Shown: positions 1-7,073, numbered from the stretch's first letter. The stretch: 8,998 nucleotides of DNA from Anaerolineae bacterium (GCA_021159805.1 JAGHDT010000173.1:1-8998), one strand, 5' to 3'. Program-made: numbers and translations. The notes: generated by a model from the sequence alone, not told the origin.

Positions 1-1373
1 AATTCCTGCTCCATCCGCAGGCGCTGCGTCTTGGCTTCAGCAGCCCGCTCATAGTCGCGCATGCTGCCCGCCGCCTCTTCCTCAACCCTGAGGTGAGTAA
101 TCTCCGCCTCTTTAGCCTTCAGATCGGGGGGCAAGGTGAAGAGCGTCACCCGCAGCTTGGCGGCAGCCTCGTCCATAAGATCGATAGCCTTGTCCGGCAG
201 GTGACGATCAGGCACATATCGCTGCGAGAGCCGCGCCGCAGCCACCAAAGCGTCATCGCTGATGCGTACTTTATGGTGCGCCTCATACCGATCCCGCAGA
301 CCACGCAGCATCTCAATGGTGTCTTCGACCGAGGGCTCCTCCACAAACACGGGGGCAAACCGTCGCTCCAACGCGCCGTCCTTCTCGATGTATTGGCGAT
401 ACTCATTCAGCGTCGTGGCCCCGATGCACTGCAACTCGCCGCGAGCCAGAGCCGGTTTAATCATATTGGAGGCATCCAGAGAGCCCTGGGCGTTGCCGGC
501 GCCGACCACAGTGTGCAGCTCATCGATGAAGAGGATATTCTCGCCCTGAGAGCGCTGAAGCTCCTCAAGAATCGACTTCAGGCGTTCCTCGAATTCTCCC
601 CGGAACCGCGTCCCGGCGACCAGGGCACCCAGATCCAACAGGAGCAGGGCTTTGTGTTTGAGGATCTCGGGCACATCATCGTTGGCGATATTCTGCGCAA
701 GCCCTTCTACAATCGCCGTCTTGCCCACACCCGGTTCGCCGATCAGCACAGGATTGTGCTTGGTGCGACGCACCAAGATCTGGATCACCCGCTGGATCTC
801 CTTCTCTCGTCCAATCACCGGGTCTAGTTTGTGCTCCCGGGCGGACTGGGTGAGATCCCGGCTGAAGCGGTCCAACGTACGGAACTTCGATTCAGCCTGC
901 GGGCTCGTAACCCGTCGCCCCCCGCGCATACGAACGATCGCCTCACGGACCCGCTCGCGCGTGACGTTGTTGTCGCTCAACAGCCTCGAGACCGCGGTAT
1001 TCTGCTCACCCGTAATGGAGAGCAGCAGATGCTCTGTGGAGATATACTCATCCTTGAGCTCCGTGGCTTCCTCTTGGCTCAGGTCAAGGATACGTTTCAT
1101 CCTTGGGGTGATAAAGACCTGTTGATTGCCGCGCACCCCGTAGATCCCCGGGCGGGGATTGTCACGCAGCAGTGCGTCCAGGGCCTCACTCATCTCAAGC
1201 GGTTCGGCGCCCAGTTCCTTCAGGATGGCGGGGACCGTGCCCTCCTTCTGTTGGATGAGCGACAGCAACAAGTGTTCTACATCAACCTGGCTATGGCCAT
1301 AGCGTGTCATCAGCTCCACAGCCCGTTGGGCTGCTTCCTGAGCCCGCTCGGTGAAACGATCAAAGCGCATCAT
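1..1373 (-). CDS. clpC: ClpC-type AAA+ unfoldase, N-terminal half (partial)
   Basis: ATP-driven Hsp100 unfoldase that feeds cytoplasmic proteins to the ClpP peptidase. The first 457 residues are visible and the gene runs off the left edge. Residues 1-150 are the double Clp-N repeat (RFTERAQEAAQ near 6, TEHLLLSI near 113). The first AAA+ domain has Walker A GEPGVGKT at 212-219, Walker B ILFIDE at 280-285, the sensor region IGATT at 317-321 and an arginine-finger-type ERRF at 336-339. After it comes a short linker beginning LFTLPPDLK and a UVR-like segment RDYERAAEAK at 439-448. That short middle region is ClpC-like; ClpB has a long coiled-coil M domain there. The second AAA+ domain and any ClpP-binding loop lie outside the window. 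I chose the first of two adjacent ATGs (1373 and 1370) because AAGGGG at 1384-1389 sits 10 nt before it and overlaps the rnc stop codon, implying co-transcription and possibly translational coupling. I saw no CIRCE heat-shock operator in front of the gene. Confidence 0.95.
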   Translation of the reverse strand, partial: MMRFDRFTERAQEAAQRAVELMTRYGHSQVDVEHLLLSLIQQKEGTVPAILKELGAEPLEMSEALDALLRDNPRPGIYGVRGNQQVFITPRMKRILDLSQEEATELKDEYISTEHLLLSITGEQNTAVSRLLSDNNVTRERVREAIVRMRGGRRVTSPQAESKFRTLDRFSRDLTQSAREHKLDPVIGREKEIQRVIQILVRRTKHNPVLIGEPGVGKTAIVEGLAQNIANDDVPEILKHKALLLLDLGALVAGTRFRGEFEERLKSILEELQRSQGENILFIDELHTVVGAGNAQGSLDASNMIKPALARGELQCIGATTLNEYRQYIEKDGALERRFAPVFVEEPSVEDTIEMLRGLRDRYEAHHKVRISDDALVAAARLSQRYVPDRHLPDKAIDLMDEAAAKLRVTLFTLPPDLKAKEAEITHLRVEEEAAGSMRDYERAAEAKTQRLRMEQE

Positions 1374-1387
1374 AGGCAACGTACCCC

Positions 1388-2110
1388 TTACGAGCTAAGC
1401 GTGCCATTCGTATAGGTGACCAGGGCTACACCTGCAGCGGCCTGCTCCGCCATACGTTTGCTCGCGCCGGTTCCCTGTCCGGCAACATCCACGCCGACTA
1501 CAACTTGAGCGGTGAACGTTTTCGCGTGATCGGGACCGACCTCGTCAACAATCTGATAGACCGGTGTCTTGCCAAGCTCGGCCTGGGCCCACTCCTGGAA
1601 ACGGGACTTTGCGTCAACATAGGACTCAGCATCAAGGATCGCCTCGGCCTTACGGGCAAACCACGGCCCTAACCGGGACCAGATGACCCCCAGCCCTCCG
1701 TCAAGATAGAGTGCGCCGACAGTAGATTCCAAAGCATCACACAGGTTTGCCGCACGCTCACTGCCCCCACTCTCCTCCTCGCCACGCCCAAGTCGGAGAG
1801 CAGAGCCAAGCGCCAGTTCACGAGCCAAGCTCGCCAACGTAGTAGTGCGAACGAGAGTTGCGCGCAGGCGCGTCAATGGCCCTTCGGGGAAGTCCGGGTA
1901 GGTACGATACAGCCATACGGCGACCAGGAAATCCAGGACTGCATCTCCCATGAACTCCAGACGCTGGTTGTGATGCTCTTCACCCCCCTCGTCAGGATGT
2001 TCGTGAGCATACGAAGGGTGCGTGAGGGCAAGCTCCAAGAGTGCCAGGTCACGAAATGTATGCTGTAGGTTTGCTTGGACTTTGAGTAAGGGATCTTCAC
2101 TCTTACCCAT
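1388..2110 (-). CDS. rnc: Ribonuclease III
   Basis: Double-strand-specific endoribonuclease that processes rRNA precursors and structured mRNAs in the cytoplasm. The 240-residue product has the usual length. The catalytic domain (about 5-155) carries the signature QRLEFMGDAVLDF, with metal-binding E52 and D56 and the second acidic pair D125 and E128 in CDALESTVGALYLD. The dsRNA-binding domain is at about 166-233 (DAKSRFQEWAQAELGKTP, then KRMAEQAAA). The position of E. coli Glu38 is Gln49 here, a substitution I recall in other bacterial enzymes. The frame is open to an ATG at 2164, but I start at 2110: AGGAG lies 5 nt before it, the mature fold begins just after, and the promoter at 2167-2177 would start transcription near 2160, downstream of the 2164 ATG. 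clpC follows after 14 nt. The SDR gene lies 104 nt upstream on the same strand, so read-through from it is possible. Confidence 0.95.
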   Translation of the reverse strand: MGKSEDPLLKVQANLQHTFRDLALLELALTHPSYAHEHPDEGGEEHHNQRLEFMGDAVLDFLVAVWLYRTYPDFPEGPLTRLRATLVRTTTLASLARELALGSALRLGRGEEESGGSERAANLCDALESTVGALYLDGGLGVIWSRLGPWFARKAEAILDAESYVDAKSRFQEWAQAELGKTPVYQIVDEVGPDHAKTFTAQVVVGVDVAGQGTGASKRMAEQAAAGVALVTYTNGTLSS

Positions 2111-2115
2111 AAGCT

Positions 2116-2120
2116 CTCCT
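2116..2120 (-). promoter_or_regulatory. Ribosome binding site of rnc
   Basis: The minus strand reads AGGAG, then AGCTT, then ATG at 2110. This is a strong Shine-Dalgarno match with ideal spacing. The alternative upstream ATG at 2164 has none, so this site decides the rnc start. Confidence 0.8.
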
Positions 2121-2166
2121 AAGAGGTCGTGCACAGACGAGGTGAGTTTCCACGACCTTCCCATGG

Positions 2167-2177
2167 ATTATAGCATA
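2167..2177 (-). promoter_or_regulatory. Extended -10 promoter of rnc-clpC
   Basis: The minus strand reads TATGCTATAAT, a full match to the sigma-70 extended -10 pattern TRTGnTATAAT. No good -35 hexamer lies 16-18 nt upstream (the nearest, TTGGAC at 2196-2201, is 23 nt away), which fits promoters that depend on the extended element. The predicted transcript starts near 2160 and gives an untranslated leader of about 50 nt before the 2110 ATG. It would serve rnc and the closely linked clpC. Confidence 0.65.
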
Positions 2178-2214
2178 CTCAAGACCGCGAGGGTAGTCCA
2201 AACGTATACGATCG

Positions 2215-3030
2215 TCACAGACCATAGTTGCTCATCAACAGCTTCTCAAACAACCGACTGGGCAACAGCCGGCTGGCAATAACTGCCAGCTTCTCATAGA
2301 AAGGGCCGACCACATAGCGAGGACGCGGCGCATGCAGATTGACAATCCGCACTAACGCCGCCCCCACGACCTCTGCGGAGGCACCATTCCTCTCATCTGA
2401 CTCAATCTTACTCAAAGCCGTCGCATAGCCGGCCTGGTAGACCGGGCTGGTCTGTGACCCTGCAGTGTGTCGTCGATTGGCAGTGAACGCGGTATGAATG
2501 TCGCCCGGCTCCAGCAAAACGACGTTGACGCCAAGGTTCTGCACCTCCATACGCAGCGAGGCGGTGAGGCCCTCCAGAGCGAACTTGCTGGCGCTGTACA
2601 GCCCCTGATAGGGCAACCCCATCAGACCACCAATGGAGCTCACATTGACGATAAGGCCGCTGCCCTGCTCGCGCATCGTCGGAAGCACCGCCTTGCAGAC
2701 ACGCATGGGGCCGAAAACATTCGTCTCAAACTGAGCCTGGGCTTCCGCCACCGAGGTATCCTCCACACTGCCTCCATAGCCAAAGCCCGCGTTGTTGATC
2801 ACCACATCAAGACGCCCAGTCTCTTCGAGCACCGATTGGACACCGGCCTCGACAGAATCCGTGTCATTGACATCCATCGGCAGGAATGTGAAACCGGAAG
2901 TCTCCGACGGTGGGGTACGACTCGTACCAAAAACGTGATGACCCTGCGCCACCAAGGCCTCGGCACAAGCCCTGCCGATGCCACTACGAGCGCCGGTAAT
3001 GAGTACGATTTTGCGTTCCGATCTGTTCAT
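2215..3030 (-). CDS. Classical short-chain dehydrogenase/reductase (SDR)
   Basis: NAD(P)-dependent oxidoreductase of the classical SDR family; the substrate cannot be told from sequence. From the ATG at 3030 the protein has 271 residues. It has the cofactor loop TGARSGIG at 12-19, NNAG at 79-82, and the complete catalytic tetrad N104, S132, Y145 and K149 (YSASK). R15 in the glycine-rich loop and R38 after the second beta strand suggest a preference for NADP(H). PGDIHT at about 175-180 is the usual post-catalytic loop, and the C-terminal extension (PRYVVGPFYEKL and on) is typical of the roughly 270-residue retinol-dehydrogenase-like SDRs. An in-frame ATG at 3039 would add three residues, but GAGGAG at 3041-3046 is only 1 nt from it and 10 nt from 3030, so 3030 is preferred. 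A weak promoter candidate on the minus strand is TTGCGC, 17 nt, TAGGAT, ending about 35 nt before the start. The gene is divergent from the PAP2-like gene and lies upstream of rnc on the same strand, without an obvious functional link. Confidence 0.92.
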   Translation of the reverse strand: MNRSERKIVLITGARSGIGRACAEALVAQGHHVFGTSRTPPSETSGFTFLPMDVNDTDSVEAGVQSVLEETGRLDVVINNAGFGYGGSVEDTSVAEAQAQFETNVFGPMRVCKAVLPTMREQGSGLIVNVSSIGGLMGLPYQGLYSASKFALEGLTASLRMEVQNLGVNVVLLEPGDIHTAFTANRRHTAGSQTSPVYQAGYATALSKIESDERNGASAEVVGAALVRIVNLHAPRPRYVVGPFYEKLAVIASRLLPSRLFEKLLMSNYGL

Positions 3031-3111
3031 CTTGGACATGCTCCTCGCTACCTGGTTATTCGCTTCATCCTAACTCAACAAGAGATAAAGCGCAAGAAAG
3101 CTGCACGTGGC

Positions 3112-3122
3112 TGTGGTATACT
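3112..3122 (+). promoter_or_regulatory. Extended -10 promoter, probably giving a leaderless mRNA
   Basis: The sequence TGTGGTATACT matches TRTGnTATAAT at all but one position. Counting 7 nt from the end of the hexamer puts the transcription start at about 3129, next to the ATG at 3130. No Shine-Dalgarno sequence is present before that ATG and no convincing -35 is seen. It lies in the 99-nt divergent gap between the SDR and PAP2-like genes. Confidence 0.6.
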
Positions 3123-3129
3123 TACGGCG

Positions 3130-3813
3130 ATGAACACTATCAACGAACAGCGTGATCAGAACGATAAAGGCAACGGGCTCAGCGCCGCTGCCATACCACG
3201 TCCGGAGACAACCGGCGAACACATTGCCCAGTGGGTTTCACATCTAGGCAGCCCGCCGGCGGCCGGCATCGCGGCATCATCCATCACGGTTGCACGGTTA
3301 GCAGTGCCAGGGCTCTGGCAGTGGATCTCAATCTATGTCCTCTTGGCGTTGGTGGCCCCCCTGGGCTTCCTGATCTGGCAGCTACGCCAAGGGCGCGTCA
3401 CCGATCTTGACGTATATTTCCGCGAGCAGCGGAAGGAGTCCCTTCTGGTGACCATCGCCGGATTGGCCCTCACGTGGCTGTTGATGAACCTGGGCGGAGC
3501 GCCCACCATCTTGCGGTTTGTGGTGGGCGCAGGACTGCTGATGTGGGTGGCGATCTACTTGGTTACCTTGCGCTGGAAGATCAGCATCCACGCTGCCTCC
3601 ATCTCCGAAATGGGCTTCTTTCTAGTCTGGGGATTTGGACTGAGCGCAGCACCCGCCCTACTGGCAATTCCAGCGATCGGATGGTCGCGCGTCAAGCTCC
3701 ACCGGCACACACCGGCACAGGTGATCGCCGGTACGGGATTGGGATGTCTTGCGGTTGCGGTAGCCGTACTCTGCAGCCCAAGCCTTCACACACCGGGCTT
3801 CCTGACACGCTGA
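3130..3813 (+). CDS. PAP2-like integral membrane protein with degenerate phosphatase motifs
   Basis: A 227-residue membrane protein. The first 45 or so residues are hydrophilic; then come about five or six hydrophobic segments (approximately 45-60, 63-84, 104-120, 124-146, 160-182, 198-216). It resembles the type 2 phosphatidic acid phosphatase superfamily, which removes phosphate from membrane lipids such as phosphatidate or polyprenyl diphosphates. The third motif, S-R-x5-H-x3-D, appears as S186-R187-x5-H193-x3-Q197, so the Asp is Gln. The second motif, PSGH, appears as ISIH with His154 kept, inside KISIHAAS. The first motif, K-x6-R-P, is only hinted at around REQRKES (98-104). The two histidines needed for catalysis are present, but other ligands are not, so activity is uncertain. 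The frame stays open upstream, but 3130 is the first plausible ATG: the promoter ends 7 nt before it and no Shine-Dalgarno is present, which points to leaderless translation. The subtilase gene follows on the same strand after 195 nt. Confidence 0.75.
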   Translation: MNTINEQRDQNDKGNGLSAAAIPRPETTGEHIAQWVSHLGSPPAAGIAASSITVARLAVPGLWQWISIYVLLALVAPLGFLIWQLRQGRVTDLDVYFREQRKESLLVTIAGLALTWLLMNLGGAPTILRFVVGAGLLMWVAIYLVTLRWKISIHAASISEMGFFLVWGFGLSAAPALLAIPAIGWSRVKLHRHTPAQVIAGTGLGCLAVAVAVLCSPSLHTPGFLTR

Positions 3814-4008
3814 CGTAGGGAGAGACACACACGACCCCGGGCAATAGGTTGACGTGCATCTATCGCGACGTGTGCTGGCCTTACAGAAGAGGGATATCGG
3901 GTTCGAAAGCCAACGTGGCCGCGCGTCCACTTTCTGGGCAACCCGGCCCGCTGCCCAACCGCGCTGGAGCATCCATCACACGCAAACCAGCCACCACCGG
4001 AGGAACAC
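3814..4008 (+). other. Intergenic gap before the subtilase gene
   Basis: This 195-nt gap holds no gene I can support. The only regulatory element I am sure of is GGAGG at 3999-4003, 5 nt before the subtilase ATG, which is a strong ribosome site. TTGACG at 3849-3854 resembles a -35 hexamer, but no -10 lies at the right distance. I see no hairpin followed by a T run, so the PAP2-like transcript may read through into the subtilase gene. Confidence 0.5.
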
Positions 4009-6951
4009 ATGCGCTTCTGGACAAAGGTACTCACGGGGATCGGCGTCGCCGCCGTGCTAAGTGGAGCCACGGGCACCCTCGGCCGGCACAGCTTTGGCGC
4101 CGCAGCGTCCGAGATGCCGACCGTCCGAGACACCGCGACGCCGCTCCCCGGAGTACCGGTTTCCAAGCCGGTGCCTCTCAGACTGAGAATTGGTACATTC
4201 GATCCGCTGCTGAGTCCACCCAAGGTGCCGGCGACGCTGCAGCGCAGCCCTGCGATAGGATCTCCGACGCTGCAGTTGGTGCAATTCCCAGGCCCTATTC
4301 AGGACAACTGGTATGCCGCACTGCTGGACGCGGGATTGGACGTCGTCCTTTATGTCCCGGATTACACGTATTTGGTCTGGGGAACCGAAGCTGCCGTGCA
4401 GGCGCTGGCAAGCGATTCGCAGATACGATGGACCGGCAGCTACGAAGCGGCCTATGCACTGCACCCTGGACTTCAGCACTCCCTCGATGCATCATCGTCC
4501 AGACCCGTCGTCGTACAGATCTACGACCATGCCGGCGCAGAGGCGACCCTCGCCACAATCCGAGCACTGGCCTCGGAAGTCGTGCGACCGGCAGAGACCA
4601 TCGGACATCTGACCAATCTGGGTGTCCGCGTAACGGGAACCAGCCTCTCACAGATCGCAGCGCTCGCCGATGTGATCACCGTCGAACCGCTGATTGCCCC
4701 GGGCCTCCTGGACGAGATACAAGGTCAGATTGTGGCCGGCAACCTGACCCCAGACGGGAGCCGACCGGCAGCGACCGGATATCTGACGTGGTTGACCGCG
4801 ACCGTCGGGTTTACCACGACCCCGTCGGTCTACCCCATCATCGATATCACGGATGATGGCATCGATGATGGCGATGCCACACCACAACATGCCGACTTCT
4901 ACGAAGACGGCGACCTCAACAAACCCGACCGGCTAGTCTACAACGCAAACTGGACCACGGACCCGACCGCCGACGGGGGTGGCGGCCACGGCAACATCAA
5001 CGCAGCCATCGCCGGTGGCTACAATGGACTGACCGGCCTACCTTACGAGGACGCCGGCGGCTACAACCTCGGATTGGGCATCAATCCATTTGGCCGTATC
5101 GCCGGGTCCAAGGTCTTCGGCAACTCCAGCGGTTGGGCCTATCCCAGCTATATCGACCTGGTCGCCAGATCCTATACCAACGGCGCCCGCATTGTCTCGA
5201 ATTCCTGGGGAGACACGAGTGGCGACGGCTCGTATCTGGTCGACGATCAGACCTATGACGCCCTGGTGCGCGACGCCGATCCCGCCACCGCGGGCGAGCA
5301 GCCGGTCACGATTATCTTCTCCGCCGGCAATTCTGGATATGACTACCAGTCAGGGAAGATCATCTCTACTACTGTCGGCTCGCCGGCCAACGCCAAGAAT
5401 GTCATCACAGTCGGTGCCACCGAAAGCTACCGTCCCACGTGGACAGATGGATGCCGGATCGGTCCCTCCTTAGCCGATAACGCCAACGACATCGCCAGGT
5501 TCTCCAGCCGCGGCCCCACCGCAGATGGTCGTGTGAAGCCCGAGCTGGTCGCACCGGGGACCCACGTACAGGGCGCGGCATCACAGACGGAGAATTACAC
5601 TGGCTACTATGTATGTGACAAGTACTATCCCAGCGATCAGACGCTCTACGCGGCCTCCTCGGGCACCAGCCACGCAACCCCTGCAATCGCGGGCGCAGCG
5701 TCGCTGCTGACCTACTTCTACCAGGATCGAATCGCAGCCGCCGCCCCCAGCCCGGCGATGGTCAAGGCTTACTTGGTCAACACCGCGCGCTATCTCAACA
5801 GCGTCAGCACCGGTGACACGCTCCCCTCAGACAACCAGGGATATGGCGCCGTGGATCTGGGGATCGCCTTCGATGACACCCAGAGGATTGTGCACGATCA
5901 GGACACCGTGCTCCACAAGACAGGGGGCGCCTACGTGATGCAGGGCTTTGTCGCCCAGGGTGACGAGCCGCTCCGGATCACCCTGGCCTGGACTGATCCA
6001 CCTGGACCAACCATTGGAGCCGCCTACGTCAATGACCTCGATCTCGTCGTGACCGTCGAAGGGCAGACCTACTTCGGAAACGTCTTCTCCGGTGCCCGCT
6101 CGATCACCGGCGGCAGTGCCGATCCCCGCAACAATCTGGAGAGCGTCTTCCTGCCCGCCGGCGTCCACGGCAGCTTCACGATCACGGTTGCAGCGACCAA
6201 TCTAGCCGGCGACGGCGTGCCGGTTAATACAGACCCTACCGATCAGGACTTCGCACTGGTCTGCTACAACTGCCGCCAGGAGAGCCCCTTTTCCCTATCG
6301 GTCACGCCATCTGAACTGGCCATATGTCGTCCCGACACCGCCGTCTTCACGGTGACCACCTCGCCGGTGGCCGGATTCGTAAACGACATCGCGCTCGCGG
6401 CGACAGATGCGCCCAGTGACACCGAGGCTCTGTTCACCCCGAATCCGGTCACAGCCGGCGACACCAGCCGACTCACAGTTGGCGTGACCACAACCACCAC
6501 CGCCGGGACCTACCGGCTTGTCATCGCCGGCACCACTCAAACCCGGACCGTGACGACAACCACCACACTGAACGTCCTGGCCGCTCCAGAAGAACAGGTG
6601 ACCTTGATCAACCCAGCTAGCGGGACCACAACCACCACCGCCTCGCTGGCACCGCTGGCGTGGGCACCCATCGCAGGCGCGACACACTATACCGTTGCCG
6701 TCGCCACCGATCCCGGGTTGTCAACGGTCGTCTACATCACCACTACCCAGGCCCTTACACTTACCATACCGCAGGATCTGGCGCCGGACGCCACCTACTA
6801 TTGGCAAGTGACCGGCTCGAATCCATGTGGACCAGGCATCCCTTCGTCCATCTTCAGCTTCACCCTCGAACGCCGGGAACTTCTCTATCACTACTACTTC
6901 CCCCTCTTCTTTATCCCCCCTGCCGACGAGACCCAATCAACAGCCGAATAG
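4009..6951 (+). CDS. Secreted KP-43-like subtilase (S8 serine protease), multidomain
   Basis: Exported serine endopeptidase of 980 residues that probably digests extracellular protein. Domains in order: a signal peptide (R2 and K6, hydrophobic 7-20, possible cleavage after AAA near 33); a long propeptide to about 255 that looks like two tandem inhibitor-type modules (99-155 and 166-230); the peptidase domain at about 270-620; a KP-43-type jelly-roll at about 636-754 (with NDLDLVV near 675-681); an Ig-like domain at about 762-856; a fibronectin-III-like domain at about 862-954; and a C-terminal tail LLYHYYFPLFF at 958-968. The triad is intact: D282 in TDDG, H327 in GHGN, S554 in SGTSHATP, with oxyanion N441 in SAGNSG. 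C482/C536 and the C752-x2-C755 pair may form disulfides. Three five-threonine runs lie in the C-terminal domains. GGAGG 5 nt before the ATG fixes the start. The protein lacks a classic LPxTG anchor. Its substrate is unknown. Confidence 0.93.
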   Translation: MRFWTKVLTGIGVAAVLSGATGTLGRHSFGAAASEMPTVRDTATPLPGVPVSKPVPLRLRIGTFDPLLSPPKVPATLQRSPAIGSPTLQLVQFPGPIQDNWYAALLDAGLDVVLYVPDYTYLVWGTEAAVQALASDSQIRWTGSYEAAYALHPGLQHSLDASSSRPVVVQIYDHAGAEATLATIRALASEVVRPAETIGHLTNLGVRVTGTSLSQIAALADVITVEPLIAPGLLDEIQGQIVAGNLTPDGSRPAATGYLTWLTATVGFTTTPSVYPIIDITDDGIDDGDATPQHADFYEDGDLNKPDRLVYNANWTTDPTADGGGGHGNINAAIAGGYNGLTGLPYEDAGGYNLGLGINPFGRIAGSKVFGNSSGWAYPSYIDLVARSYTNGARIVSNSWGDTSGDGSYLVDDQTYDALVRDADPATAGEQPVTIIFSAGNSGYDYQSGKIISTTVGSPANAKNVITVGATESYRPTWTDGCRIGPSLADNANDIARFSSRGPTADGRVKPELVAPGTHVQGAASQTENYTGYYVCDKYYPSDQTLYAASSGTSHATPAIAGAASLLTYFYQDRIAAAAPSPAMVKAYLVNTARYLNSVSTGDTLPSDNQGYGAVDLGIAFDDTQRIVHDQDTVLHKTGGAYVMQGFVAQGDEPLRITLAWTDPPGPTIGAAYVNDLDLVVTVEGQTYFGNVFSGARSITGGSADPRNNLESVFLPAGVHGSFTITVAATNLAGDGVPVNTDPTDQDFALVCYNCRQESPFSLSVTPSELAICRPDTAVFTVTTSPVAGFVNDIALAATDAPSDTEALFTPNPVTAGDTSRLTVGVTTTTTAGTYRLVIAGTTQTRTVTTTTTLNVLAAPEEQVTLINPASGTTTTTASLAPLAWAPIAGATHYTVAVATDPGLSTVVYITTTQALTLTIPQDLAPDATYYWQVTGSNPCGPGIPSSIFSFTLERRELLYHYYFPLFFIPPADETQSTAE

Positions 6952-7006
6952 AGGCAGGTAGAGCAGCCTACAGCCCCCACGACCCGCCGCTCCCACAAAC
7001 TGCCCT
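6952..7006 (+). other. Region after the subtilase stop, no clear terminator
   Basis: A weak imperfect hairpin (GGC-GTAG pairing with CTAC-GCC, 6953-6975) follows the subtilase stop codon, but no T tract follows it. It is not a convincing intrinsic terminator. No gene is visible here. Confidence 0.3.
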
Positions 7007-7034
7007 TTGACACATAGGCCAATCCCGGTAGAAT
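7007..7034 (+). promoter_or_regulatory. Near-consensus sigma-70 promoter of the molybdenum-enzyme gene
   Basis: TTGACA at 7007-7012 is a perfect -35. After a 16-nt spacer, TAGAAT at 7029-7034 is a five-of-six -10. The predicted transcription start is near 7041, about 33 nt before the gene's ATG. This is the strongest promoter in the window by match to consensus. I saw no operator palindrome over it. Confidence 0.7.
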
Positions 7035-7043
7035 TGAAGTAAT

Positions 7044-7067
7044 ATGTTACGTTGTCTTGACGGGTGA
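7044..7067 (+). other. Possible 7-codon leader mini-ORF
   Basis: An ATG three nucleotides after the predicted transcription start opens a frame of seven codons (M-L-R-C-L-D-G) ending in TGA at 7065-7067. It is in frame with the gene that starts at 7074, and its stop codon lies within the GGTGAGGA ribosome site of that gene. It could act as a leader peptide or couple translation, or it may be chance. No other evidence supports expression. Confidence 0.25.
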
Positions 7068-7073
7068 GGATCT

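Noticed and set aside
1..5. AATTC at the left edge, as if cut by EcoRI
   Set aside because: Five bases at a window edge are no evidence for a cloning junction.
93..1415. Plus-strand open frames across the clpC region (93-827 and 831-1415)
   Set aside because: They are antisense shadows of clpC, whose minus-strand product has unmistakable Walker and Clp-N motifs.
2467..3129. Upstream extension of the PAP2-like frame back to an ATG at 2467
   Set aside because: This part is antisense to the SDR gene, lacks any family resemblance, and lies upstream of the mapped-by-motif promoter at 3112-3122.
3849..3877. TTGACG as a -35 for the subtilase gene
   Set aside because: The hexamer 17 nt downstream is GTGCTG, and 16- or 18-nt spacing gives nothing better.
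3898..3912. GGGTTCGAAAGCC, similar to a tRNA T-arm
   Set aside because: No matching acceptor, D or anticodon arm is found around it, so there is no tRNA.
3936..3956. GGGCA/TGCCC inverted repeat in the gap before the subtilase gene
   Set aside because: The stem is only 5 bp, the loop is 11 nt and no T run follows, so it is not a terminator.
3849..4856. A 335-codon plus-strand frame overlapping the start of the subtilase gene
   Set aside because: Its product is rich in Arg, Pro and Gly without any domain. The subtilase frame has a signal peptide, a strong ribosome site and conserved domains.
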